Shown here piece after piece: positions 8,516 through 16,520 of a DNA stretch of 64,000 nucleotides. The stretch covers positions 2,046,001 through 2,110,000 of the forward strand of contig NZ_CP029462.1 of assembly GCF_003367905.1 (NCBI RefSeq), in the 5' to 3' direction. The notes beneath the pieces were generated by a model that saw only the letters and a program-made list of their open reading frames with translations, searched no databases and was not told where the DNA came from. Position 1 is the first letter of the stretch, and each line of letters starts with the position of its first letter. The position numbers and the translations under genes were made by a program. This DNA is from Megasphaera stantonii (GTDB lineage Bacteria; Bacillota; Negativicutes; Veillonellales; Megasphaeraceae).

Positions 8516-9196
8516 ATGACAGATAAAGCATTAGGATGGACTCTCCGCATCGGCGGGGTGGCAGGAGTCGTCCTCATTTTATGGCTTATCCAAGTTATGC
8601 TGCCGGACTTTTATTCCACGATGTGGTGGCTGATGATACGCGGCGACCTGGATGGCCTGACGGATTATATCGCGTCGTTTGGCTACGCGGCTATCGGCGT
8701 AAGCGTGTTTATGATTGCTTTCGTCAACGCCATCGGTATTCCCTCTATCCCCTTTTTGACGGTCAACGGCATCATATTTGGTCTGGTTCCGGGGATTTTG
8801 ATTTCCTGGGTCGGAGAAGTCATCGGCATCGAAATCAGCTTTCGCCTGACGAGGACGCTGCTGCGCAATCAGGCTAAAAAGGTCATTTGCCGGAGCAATA
8901 TGCTGGAAAAGCTCGATTCCTACAGCTGTATCCGGACGATTATGGTCGGCCGGGCGATTCCCTATTCGCCTAATGTGGTCGTCACGGCCTTCAGCGCCTT
9001 GAGCCATATTTCGTACAGGGATCACTTTATCGCCAATGCCCTCGGCAAAATTCCTGCCGTCGTCGTAGAGGTATGGCTGGGCCATGATTTGCTGCGCATA
9101 CAGGAGCATTGGGGTCGTCTGCTGATTCTTCTCGTAGCCGTAGCGGCCGTATATGGGTTTATCTGGTGGCAGAAAAAGCATCGCCGCAGCAGGTGA
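8516..9196 (+). CDS. VTT-domain (TVP38/TMEM64, DedA-like) membrane protein
   Basis: 226 residues with an N-terminal transmembrane helix, a central VTT/SNARE-associated region (IPSIPFLTVNGIIFGLVPG and VGRAIPYSPNVVVTAFSALS) and a C-terminal helix ending in basic residues. Proteins of this superfamily are integral inner-membrane proteins linked to lipid scrambling or undecaprenyl-phosphate handling. The role here is unassigned. It sits 25 bp after the TrpD-like gene and ahead of a terminator, so the two are probably co-transcribed. Confidence 0.8.
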   Translation: MTDKALGWTLRIGGVAGVVLILWLIQVMLPDFYSTMWWLMIRGDLDGLTDYIASFGYAAIGVSVFMIAFVNAIGIPSIPFLTVNGIIFGLVPGILISWVGEVIGIEISFRLTRTLLRNQAKKVICRSNMLEKLDSYSCIRTIMVGRAIPYSPNVVVTAFSALSHISYRDHFIANALGKIPAVVVEVWLGHDLLRIQEHWGRLLILLVAVAAVYGFIWWQKKHRRSR

Positions 9197-9235
9197 GTCC
9201 GGAACGTAAGTGAAAAATGAATATGTGATGAAATC

Positions 9236-9272
9236 GAAAACGGTATGCAGTACGTCGGTGCATACCGTTTTC
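9236..9272 (+). terminator. Terminator after the VTT protein gene
   Basis: A 14-bp stem (GAAAACGGTATGCA / TGCATACCGTTTTC) around a 9-nt loop. Confidence 0.75.
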
Positions 9273-9399
9273 TGCATATCTGGCTAAATCAGCATATTGT
9301 CTTATCAATAGCGCATAGCAAAGGCGTGTACACGGAGCCTTCTTTTTAGTATAATGAGAACAAAGAATCATTATTTATAATTAAAAAGAGGTGATGTCA

Positions 9400-11112
9400 G
9401 TGCATGCATATCATTTGCTGGAAATTTTAGCCATCGGATTTGGATTGGCTTTGCTTTTTGGATATATAGCACGAAGAATCGGGTTGTCGCCTATCGTAGG
9501 CTATTTAGCGGCGGGCTTTTTGATCGGCCCGAACATGCCGGGATTTGTCGCCGACCAGGATCTTACCAATAATTTAGCCGAAGTCGGTATTATTTTGCTT
9601 ATGTTCGGCGTGGGACTGCATTTCCATATGGACGATTTGCTGAAGGTGAAAGGCGTGGCCATTCCCGGCGCGATTCTGCAAAGTCTGTCGGCTACCCTGT
9701 GCGGCATCGCGGCGGCCATGGCCTTAGGCTACTCCTTTGTGGAAGGATTGTTTCTCGGCCTCGGGTTATCCGTAGCCAGTACGGTCGTCTTGCTGCGCGT
9801 TCTGACTGACAGCGGCAAGCTGCCGACGATACACGGTACCGTTGCCGTCGGATGGCTGGTCGTAGAAGATATTTTTACCGTGCTCATGCTGGTGCTGCTG
9901 CCGGCAGTCGGCCCGTCGCTGGCGTCGGGCGCAGGCATTTCCCTGACGATGCTGATATGGGCAGTCGCCCTGGCCGTTATCAAACTGGCAATGCTGTGGG
10001 GCTTGGTCATCGTCATCGGCGGACGCTGTATGCCGTGGATGCTGAAACAGGTGGTGCAGACTCGTTCGCAGGAGTTGTTTACCCTGACGGTACTGGCCGT
10101 AGCCTTTCTCACGGCCGTAGGCGCAGCCTATATTTTTAACGCTTCCTTTGCCTTGGGGGCCTTTTTGGGAGGCATGGTTGTCGGAAAGAGCCATGTGAGC
10201 CATCAGGCCGGCGCGGAGCTGATTCCCTTGCGCGACGCTTTTGCCATTTTGTTTTTCCTTTCTGTCGGCATGTTGTTCGATCCGCAGTTTCTTATTGAAC
10301 GGCCTGTCGTCGTTATCGTTTCCTTGCTCATCGTCGTCCTGATCAAGCCGTTGGTGACCGTCATAGTCGTTGCCGTCTTGGGCTACTCTCCGACGACTGC
10401 CTTTACCGTCGCGGCCAGCCTGGCTCAGGTCGGTGAATTTTCTTTCATCTTGGCTCAGACGGGGTATTCGCTGCAGCTGATTTCCCGGGATATTTTCAGC
10501 GTCCTCATCGTCTGCGCCATGATTTCTATCGCCGCCAATCCATTTTTTATGGGCCGCATGACCGAGGCCGAGGCATGGGCCAGGAAGCAGCCGAAGCTTT
10601 GGCGCTGGCTTACGTTCCGCATGGAATCTAAAGCGGCTTCGCTGGGCAGCGTATATGCAGAGCGAGTTCGCAGCGAAAAGACGGAACGGCCCAGGGCGAT
10701 TATCGCCGGATATGGTCCTACGGGGCGGCGGGCTGCGGCCTTGTTGGAACGGCGCGGCATGGAGCCCGTCGTCGTCGATATGAATCTTAAAACCGTTTCC
10801 CTGTTGAATGAACAGGGAAAGCTGGCTATGTACGGCGACGTGTCACGGGAAGAGGTCTTGAAGGCCGCCGGCGCGGAGCAGGCCGACTGCTTTATCATCA
10901 CGATTCCCGACGTAGCAGGGGCTGCGGCAGCGGCTATGGCGGCGCGAAACTGCAGCGCGACCATAAAAATCTTTGCCCGTTCGCGCTTTTTAAACGACGA
11001 GGCCTTGCTGAAGCAGGCCGGCGCCGACAGCATTTTATTTGAGGAAGATGCCGTGGCTCATGAATTGTCCCATACGATTGAATTGTATTTGAATGATAGA
11101 AAAGCGAAATAA
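9400..11112 (+). CDS. CPA2-family K+/H+ or Na+/H+ antiporter with TrkA-N domain (YbaL/Kef type)
   Basis: 570 residues from the GTG at 9400, which has AGGTGAT at standard spacing (in-frame GTG 9391 and ATG 9394 overlap that site). Residues ~1-390 are a 12-13 helix antiporter domain (SPIVGYLAAGFLIGPNMPG, LMFGVGLHFHMDDLL). Residues ~420-560 form a Rossmann RCK/TrkA-N domain (AIIAGYGPTGRRAAALLERR, VVVDMN, YGDVSREEVL). This is the E. coli YbaL arrangement: a monovalent-cation antiporter gated by nucleotide binding in the cytoplasm. Transported ion not determinable. It stands alone between two terminators. Confidence 0.87.
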   Translation: MHAYHLLEILAIGFGLALLFGYIARRIGLSPIVGYLAAGFLIGPNMPGFVADQDLTNNLAEVGIILLMFGVGLHFHMDDLLKVKGVAIPGAILQSLSATLCGIAAAMALGYSFVEGLFLGLGLSVASTVVLLRVLTDSGKLPTIHGTVAVGWLVVEDIFTVLMLVLLPAVGPSLASGAGISLTMLIWAVALAVIKLAMLWGLVIVIGGRCMPWMLKQVVQTRSQELFTLTVLAVAFLTAVGAAYIFNASFALGAFLGGMVVGKSHVSHQAGAELIPLRDAFAILFFLSVGMLFDPQFLIERPVVVIVSLLIVVLIKPLVTVIVVAVLGYSPTTAFTVAASLAQVGEFSFILAQTGYSLQLISRDIFSVLIVCAMISIAANPFFMGRMTEAEAWARKQPKLWRWLTFRMESKAASLGSVYAERVRSEKTERPRAIIAGYGPTGRRAAALLERRGMEPVVVDMNLKTVSLLNEQGKLAMYGDVSREEVLKAAGAEQADCFIITIPDVAGAAAAAMAARNCSATIKIFARSRFLNDEALLKQAGADSILFEEDAVAHELSHTIELYLNDRKAK

Positions 11113-11132
11113 AGACCGCTGTACTGGCAGCA

Positions 11133-11171
11133 AAACAGCGCGCAGGAGAAGGGGAATCCTGCGCGCTGTTT
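11133..11171. terminator. Bidirectional terminator between the antiporter gene and the leftward exported-protein gene
   Basis: A 15-bp perfect stem (AAACAGCGCGCAGGA and its complement) with a 9-nt loop lies between two converging stop codons. A and T runs on both sides make it usable from either strand. Confidence 0.85.
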
Positions 11172-11194
11172 CATACGGTATGTGCGGTTATGGC

Positions 11195-12043
11195 CTATTC
11201 TTTTAAATCCTTTTTCAAATTTTTGTAGAATCTGTCGACGATGCGCTTATACACGCCGTATAGATCCTGCGATGAGCCGCGTGTGCGGTTATCTTCGCTC
11301 ATCGACACGGCTTTTCCCGTTTTTACGTCGTATACGATAAATTGAACGCCTACCGTTGCCAGGGGGACGTAGGTGTTCGGCACGTATACGGGATAACTGA
11401 TGCGGCGGGAAAACCAGTGGGGCCGTCCTCGCCTGTCGTAGGCCACGTCGCGGATCATATACGATTCCCATTCCATATGGGCGGGTATCAATCCTGTTCC
11501 GACATAATAGGTCGTGACGGTTGCCTTGACGTAGAGGTCGGAATCGGCAGCTTCCAGCGGGATGGCGTCTGTTGGAGCCTGGGGCGGCTCTGCAGGCTCG
11601 GCTGCAATTGGCGCGGGAGCTGGCGGCGTCGGTTCGGTTTCAGATACTGCGGCAGGAGGCGAATCGGGAAGACCAGCTGCCGGATCGCTGGAGGAAACAT
11701 GGTGCAGCTCGGCAGAACTGGCTTCTGTCTGCTTCGGCAGTTCTGCTGGTTCCGGCGGCGCTGCCAGGGGAGACGGCGGCACGGGCGGCGGAAGGGTCGG
11801 CATGACCACGGTCCAATCGTCCAGCTCTTTTGCTTGTTCGAAGAAATACTCCTTGAGCCGGCGGGCTTTCATCGTGCTGGAAATGGCGTCCGGCGGCGTT
11901 TGCAGTTCGTCGATGTAGATGCGGCGCACGTTGTGAAATTCATAGGCTGCATCGCTCCAATGTTCGTAATCTTCGGCCTGAACGGGGACGCACAGCAGGG
12001 CTAAGGCAATGGGGATGCATAGCGATGAGAGTAGTCGTTTCAT
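11195..12043 (-). CDS. Exported protein with proline-rich linker, function unknown
   Basis: 282 residues. A signal peptide (MKRLLSSLCIPIALALLCVPVQA, cleavage predicted after VQA) shows export. A folded N-terminal part (~25-80) is joined to a C-terminal part (~165-280) by a long Pro/Ala/Glu-rich linker, a layout common in periplasm-spanning envelope proteins. The C-terminal part is rich in alternating hydrophobic residues (YVKATVTTYYVGTG, ATVGVQFIVYDVKTGKAV), like small DUF4136-type lipoprotein domains, but the match is too weak to assign. No lipobox cysteine. Not recognised. Confidence 0.75.
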   Translation of the reverse strand: MKRLLSSLCIPIALALLCVPVQAEDYEHWSDAAYEFHNVRRIYIDELQTPPDAISSTMKARRLKEYFFEQAKELDDWTVVMPTLPPPVPPSPLAAPPEPAELPKQTEASSAELHHVSSSDPAAGLPDSPPAAVSETEPTPPAPAPIAAEPAEPPQAPTDAIPLEAADSDLYVKATVTTYYVGTGLIPAHMEWESYMIRDVAYDRRGRPHWFSRRISYPVYVPNTYVPLATVGVQFIVYDVKTGKAVSMSEDNRTRGSSQDLYGVYKRIVDRFYKNLKKDLKE

Positions 12044-12104
12044 GAAAACCGCCTCCTTCAGATAGATTTCGTTACAAATATTATACTATGAACCTATATA
12101 AAAA

Positions 12105-12132
12105 ACGACCTGCATCAATTGATGCAGGTCGT
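12105..12132 (-). terminator. Terminator after rubrerythrin
   Basis: A perfect 28-bp palindrome (ACGACCTGCATCAA and its complement), followed on the minus strand by a U run. Confidence 0.85.
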
Positions 12133-12150
12133 CCAATTGCAAGGGAAATC

Positions 12151-12699
12151 TTATTTTGCAAAGTAACGGGCAAGCAAGCCGTCGAATACGCGGCCATGGC
12201 GAGCTTCGTCTTTTGCCATTTCATGAACCGTGTCATGGATAGCGTCGAGGTTGAGCTGTTTTGCCAACGTAGCCAATTCTTTTTTGCCAGCGCAAGCGCC
12301 CTGTTCTGCGGCAGCGCGGAGTTCGAGGTTGGTCTTCGTGTCGTCTGTTACGACTTCGCCAAGGAGTTCGGCAAATTTAGCTGCGTGTTCAGCTTCTTCA
12401 AATGCAATGCGTTTGTAAGCTTCGGCAACTTCCGGATAGCCCTGACGGTCAGCAACGCGGCTCATAGCGAGGTACATACCGACTTCGGAGCATTCGCCCG
12501 TGAAGTTGAGCTGCAAGCCTTCGATGATTCTTTCGTCTACGCCTTTAGCGACGCCGACTCTATGTTCGTCAGCGTATTCTTTTACGCCGGCAACCATTTC
12601 CGTGAATTTTTCTTTCGGAGCGCCGCACTGAGGACATTTTTCCGGAGCTTCCATACCTTCATATACATAACCGCAGATACCGCAAACAAATTTTTTCAT
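12151..12699 (-). CDS. rbr: Rubrerythrin with N-terminal rubredoxin domain (reverse rubrerythrin)
   Basis: 182 residues from the ATG at 12699, eight bases after AGGAGG (an ATG at 12705 is too close). Residues 1-35 are a rubredoxin-like Fe(Cys)4 domain ([10 protein letters not shown] and CPQCGAP). Residues ~45-180 are the diiron four-helix bundle with the paired EEAEHAAKF and [10 protein letters not shown] motifs. The rubredoxin-first order is that of the reverse rubrerythrins of Clostridia and Negativicutes, which reduce hydrogen peroxide and oxygen in the anaerobic cytoplasm using NAD(P)H-linked donors. It is monocistronic, with a consensus promoter, a palindromic site near the transcription start, and its own terminator. 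Confidence 0.95.
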   Translation of the reverse strand: MKKFVCGICGYVYEGMEAPEKCPQCGAPKEKFTEMVAGVKEYADEHRVGVAKGVDERIIEGLQLNFTGECSEVGMYLAMSRVADRQGYPEVAEAYKRIAFEEAEHAAKFAELLGEVVTDDTKTNLELRAAAEQGACAGKKELATLAKQLNLDAIHDTVHEMAKDEARHGRVFDGLLARYFAK

Positions 12700-12764
12700 G
12701 TTCATAACCTCCTGAAAATAGAATGAATTTAATATTAAATTGAAATTGAATATTAAATGCTATT

Positions 12765-12785
12765 AACAAATAAGGGTTATTTGTT
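12765..12785 (-). promoter_or_regulatory. Palindromic candidate operator downstream of the rbr promoter
   Basis: A perfect 9-3-9 inverted repeat (AACAAATAA, GGG, TTATTTGTT) begins ~9 bp downstream of the -10 box. It could bind a peroxide or redox repressor, or form a 5'-leader hairpin. It differs from the classical PerR box (TTATAATTATTATAA). A second palindrome (AATTTAATATTAAATT, 12726-12741) lies closer to the start codon. Confidence 0.55.
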
Positions 12786-12793
12786 ATGCTGTT

Positions 12794-12822
12794 ATTATAA
12801 CAGACGGCAGAAGTAAAAGCAA
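12794..12822 (-). promoter_or_regulatory. Sigma-70 promoter of rbr
   Basis: On the minus strand TTGCTT, a 17-nt spacer, then a perfect TATAAT. The leader is ~85 nt. Confidence 0.85.
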
Positions 12823-13017
12823 GGTCTATTTTGTATATTTTTTGTTAATTTTTTATGAGAGAGGGAGAATGAGCTTGCGCAGATAAGGGCAAATTGTTGC
12901 TTTTTAAGCCTTATTTTTATATAATGATATATAAGTATTCTTATGTATCATATGCCGGGAAGGCTTTTCTACGAACAGTCATTATATGCGGCTGGGTACG
13001 ACAAGGAGGAATGAAGC

Positions 13018-14163
13018 ATGTGGAAGAAAAAAGTTTCCTGCCTGCTGGCGGTCATGGCTTTATGCGGTGCTATGACGGCCGGCGCAGCTGATTATACAAT
13101 TTTGGAAAAAGCGGATAAAGTGGAAACGACTGTGTACGGCACGACGCAGACGGGCTCGCTCAACGAACGCGTGGCGGCTCTGGATAAGCTGCTGAACGGA
13201 CAGTCCACCGTGTCGGGCAGCCTGCAGGAGAAAACCAATGCTTTGTATAAAGACGTATATGGAAATTCCGGATCGGACCTGTCGTTAGTAGCGGCAGTCA
13301 ATCTCATGCAGTGGCAGTATTCCGGTCAGGTAACGGAGGAACCGATTTTGGTCCGTGTCGACGCCTTGGAAGAAGGCATCGACGGCAAGGTGATTACGGG
13401 CGCATTAAAAGGCCGCGTACTGTCCCTGCGCCAGGCCCTGCTGGGAGATACGAAATACGTGTCTCAGTCGGTTACGATTCCTGCCGGAACGATTGTCAAA
13501 ATGAAAAATTTGGAAGCCCTGAACTCCAAAACGGCTCAGGAAGGCGATACGGTGCACTTTGCCGTTAGCGAAGACGTCGTCGTAGGCGATGTCGTCGCCA
13601 TTCCCCGCGGCATGGAAGCCGAAGGGACGATTACCAACGCCAGAAAATCGGGCATGTTTGGCAAAGACGGAAAGATTGAAATTACCTATCATACCGTGCG
13701 GGCCGCTGACAACACGCCGGTTCCGCTGATTATCGGCGAAAAGACAAAAGAAGAATATAAACGGACGGCCGGAGCCGTCGGCGCGTCGGCTGCTGGAGCC
13801 ATTATCCTGGGACCGGTCGGCCTGGTAGGCGGCTTATTCGTTCATGGCAATGACGTAGATATTCCCGTCGGTACGGAAATGCTTGCAGAAGCGAAGGATA
13901 ATACCGAAGTGATGGGATTTAGAGCAGTAGGTACTCCCGATGACATGCGGACTGCCGATATGGCTGCCAGCGGCGTCGTCGTGCCGGCATATCCTGACGC
14001 AGAAACGACGGAGCCGACCCATGAAACGGGATATTACGGCGACGTGACGCCGGTAGAATTAGGCGGCGACAGCGAAGCAGAGGATCAAAACGACGAATCT
14101 GAAGAAGTCGTAGTAACGATTACTCCTTCAGACGAACAGGTGACAGGTGACGTACATGAATAA
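13018..14163 (+). CDS. Exported envelope protein of unknown function, upstream of the LptD-like gene
   Basis: 381 residues with a signal peptide (cleavage near AGAA, residue ~24). AGGAGG lies eight bases before the ATG. The first ~130 mature residues contain repeated short helical units (SLNERVAALDKLLNG, SLQEKTNALYKDVYG, RVDALEEGIDGKV, RVLSLRQALLGDT). A beta-rich middle follows (TIPAGTIVKMKNLEALNSKT, PRGMEAEGTITNARKSG), then a Gly-rich hydrophobic stretch and an acidic tail. The gene overlaps the LptD-like gene by 8 nt, implying coupled translation and a shared role at the outer membrane. No known family is assigned. Confidence 0.75.
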   Translation: MWKKKVSCLLAVMALCGAMTAGAADYTILEKADKVETTVYGTTQTGSLNERVAALDKLLNGQSTVSGSLQEKTNALYKDVYGNSGSDLSLVAAVNLMQWQYSGQVTEEPILVRVDALEEGIDGKVITGALKGRVLSLRQALLGDTKYVSQSVTIPAGTIVKMKNLEALNSKTAQEGDTVHFAVSEDVVVGDVVAIPRGMEAEGTITNARKSGMFGKDGKIEITYHTVRAADNTPVPLIIGEKTKEEYKRTAGAVGASAAGAIILGPVGLVGGLFVHGNDVDIPVGTEMLAEAKDNTEVMGFRAVGTPDDMRTADMAASGVVVPAYPDAETTEPTHETGYYGDVTPVELGGDSEAEDQNDESEEVVVTITPSDEQVTGDVHE

Positions 14164-15691
14164 AACGTGGACAGCCTCTATTTTGGCTGCGCTTCTTCCG
14201 TTTTCCATATGGGCGGCAGACGGGAGCGGCGATGTTTCTAAGACCGGGCAGGAAACGATGGCAGAAGTGGCCCGCATTGACGGACAGGACGGCGCAGGGG
14301 AGATCGTTCCCATTGATCTCGACGCGGCGTCGGAAGCGTATGATATCGTATTGCCGCAGCAGCCTGTCCATATGACGGCTGATTCCCTGGTTGTACGCAG
14401 CGCAGATGGGTATATTCAGGGCCGCGGCAACGTCGACTTGCAGCAGGGAATGGACGAGCTGCATACCAGCTATATTGAAGGCAGTACGAATAATCAGTTG
14501 TACCATACGCCGGGACCAGCCGTATACCTTACCAGTGAGAATGCCCTTTCCGGGACAGGCATCATTTATAACAGCAAAGACGGCGATGCCAGCATGGATA
14601 CGATTGAAGGCTTTATCGGGCCGGGCACGTATATCCGCGGTACGGGGGCGGAAATGGTCGACGGCGTCGGCTACGTCAAGCACGGCTTGATTACGACGCC
14701 TCACGCCGTGGCTAAGACGCCGGACTACTATATTACCGGCGATGATATCCGCATTTATCCCGGAGAAAAATTTACGGCTGAAAATACAAAGCTATGGTTT
14801 AAGCACGTCTGCTTGCTGACATACGGACACTATGAAGGACGGTTAGACGAAGAAGATAACCGAAATTCGTGGTTGTTTACGCTATTGCCGCGGCCGACAT
14901 ATAATAGCGACGATGGATTCGGCGTGCGGGGTCATGCGAATATCCCCTTGAACCAAAGCGGCGATTTAGCTTTTAATATGCGCTATGCTTTGACTTCTAA
15001 GAATGGGTTTAAACCTACGGCTAAAGTTGAAAAATATACGAAGTTTGGTACCTTTGCCTTTGGCTACGGTTCGGAAGAAAGCAGCGATAACGACGATAAT
15101 ATCTGGGCGACGAAGTGGCCTGAATTGGAATACTTTATGCCCCGCCTTTACTTAGGCGATACAGGTATCTATATCGATGGATCTGCCAGCTGGGGCCGCT
15201 GGTCGGAAGACGGGCAGGAAACGGGTTCCCATCGGGGCTTCCGCGCGGAGATTACCCATCGTCCCCTGCCGCTGTGGAAACGGGCTAATATTCGATTCTA
15301 TTCAGGATACCGCAGGGACTGGTATTCTGTAAGGGATGCGGAACGTCGCGATCCGTACTGGGGCGTCGTGTTCAGCCAGAGCATCAACGACCGCTTGTGG
15401 ACCAGCCTTTGGTATAAAAAGCACAACGTCAGCGGATTTACGCCGTATCGCTTTGATACGATAGACGATCCTCGGCAGAAAGGGTTTTCTGTCGGGTATA
15501 TTTTGACGCCTCGCGATACGATTATTTTCTCTTTAGCTAAGAATTTAGACAGCGGGGATATTTCGGACCGCAACTATACCTGGGTGCGGGATCTCCATTC
15601 TTTCACAGCGATTATTACGTATAAAGATAGTAATAATGATGAAGATGATGAATGGGATATTTACGTGATACCCAAGGATTTCAGATTTTAG
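14156..15691 (+). CDS. LptD/OstA-like outer-membrane protein
   Basis: 511 residues from the ATG at 14156 (AGGTGA upstream; the open frame extends to a GTG at 14147). A signal peptide ends near SIWAADG. Residues ~60-200 show the repeating OstA/LptA-type beta pattern (MTADSLVVRSADGYIQGRGN, YITGDDIRIYPGEKFTAEN). The rest is strand-rich with alternating aromatic residues and ends in F, as in beta-barrels. It is shorter than proteobacterial LptD (~780 residues), matching the compact LptD-like proteins of diderm Firmicutes. Likely role: delivery of lipopolysaccharide or another lipid to the outer leaflet. The 8-nt overlap with the preceding exported protein suggests a partner. Confidence 0.75.
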   Translation: MNKTWTASILAALLPFSIWAADGSGDVSKTGQETMAEVARIDGQDGAGEIVPIDLDAASEAYDIVLPQQPVHMTADSLVVRSADGYIQGRGNVDLQQGMDELHTSYIEGSTNNQLYHTPGPAVYLTSENALSGTGIIYNSKDGDASMDTIEGFIGPGTYIRGTGAEMVDGVGYVKHGLITTPHAVAKTPDYYITGDDIRIYPGEKFTAENTKLWFKHVCLLTYGHYEGRLDEEDNRNSWLFTLLPRPTYNSDDGFGVRGHANIPLNQSGDLAFNMRYALTSKNGFKPTAKVEKYTKFGTFAFGYGSEESSDNDDNIWATKWPELEYFMPRLYLGDTGIYIDGSASWGRWSEDGQETGSHRGFRAEITHRPLPLWKRANIRFYSGYRRDWYSVRDAERRDPYWGVVFSQSINDRLWTSLWYKKHNVSGFTPYRFDTIDDPRQKGFSVGYILTPRDTIIFSLAKNLDSGDISDRNYTWVRDLHSFTAIITYKDSNNDEDDEWDIYVIPKDFRF

Positions 15692-15701
15692 CAGATGTAT
15701 A

Positions 15702-15740
15702 AACTGCGGCGGACAGAGCGTGACGCCGCAGTTCTTTTTT
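15702..15740 (+). terminator. Terminator after the LptD-like gene
   Basis: A 10-bp stem (AACTGCGGCG / CGCCGCAGTT), a 12-nt loop, then CTTTTTT. Confidence 0.9.
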
Positions 15741-15836
15741 ACCTATATTTTACAGAAAACCTATGAGGAAAACGATGCTTTGCATGTATAATATAAAGAA
15801 TAGAATACCATTATATGCAGATTAGGATGTGAGAAC

Positions 15837-16520
15837 ATGGCGTTGATTTATTGTGTCGAAGATGATGAAAATATACGTGAACTCGTAGGGTACGCCTTGC
15901 GCAGCCAGGATTTTGAAGTAGAAACCTTTGCCGACGGCAAGGAATTCTGGAAGGCTGTGCAGCAGCGCGTACCGGCTCTGGTGCTGCTGGACATCATGCT
16001 TCCCGGAGAAAGCGGCACGGAAATATTGGATAAAATTCGAAAAGACACGCAGCTCCGATCTCTTCCGGTCATCATGCTGACGGCAAAGACCAGCGAATAC
16101 GACATCGTCCGCGGGCTGGACGGCGGCGCCGACGATTACGTCTGCAAGCCCTTCGGCATCGTCGAGCTGATATCCCGCATACGGTCCGTCCTGCGCCGCA
16201 GCAAGCCGCAGCGACGGGAAAGCAACATGTATTCTTTCGGTCCCGTATCCCTCGACGGCGAAAAACACGTCGTCACTGTCAACGGCGAGCCATGCCATTT
16301 GACGGTCAAGGAATTCGAACTGCTGCGGTATCTTTTGGTCAATATAGACATCGTGCTGAAACGCGAACAAATTATGGAAGCCGTATGGGGATTTACGTAT
16401 GAAGGCGAAAGCCGCACTATCGACATGCATATCAAGAGCTTGCGGCAAAAACTGGGCGACGGAGGGCACATTATCCGCACTGTACGCGGCGTCGGGTATG
16501 TGATTGGCGGAAACGTATGA
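15837..16520 (+). CDS. phoP: OmpR/PhoB-family response regulator
   Basis: 227 residues. The receiver domain has the acidic pair EDD near residue 9, phosphoacceptor D52 in LLDIMLPG, the T in MLTAK and the K in KPFG. The C-terminal winged-helix OmpR domain is complete (LTVKEFELLRYLL, VWGF, RTIDMHIKSLRQKLGD, TVRGVGY). It overlaps the kinase gene by the ATGA quadruplet. The PhoP/PhoB label rests on the PhoR-type kinase partner and on the pst operon 3 kb downstream. Other OmpR subfamilies remain possible. Confidence 0.85.
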   Translation: MALIYCVEDDENIRELVGYALRSQDFEVETFADGKEFWKAVQQRVPALVLLDIMLPGESGTEILDKIRKDTQLRSLPVIMLTAKTSEYDIVRGLDGGADDYVCKPFGIVELISRIRSVLRRSKPQRRESNMYSFGPVSLDGEKHVVTVNGEPCHLTVKEFELLRYLLVNIDIVLKREQIMEAVWGFTYEGESRTIDMHIKSLRQKLGDGGHIIRTVRGVGYVIGGNV

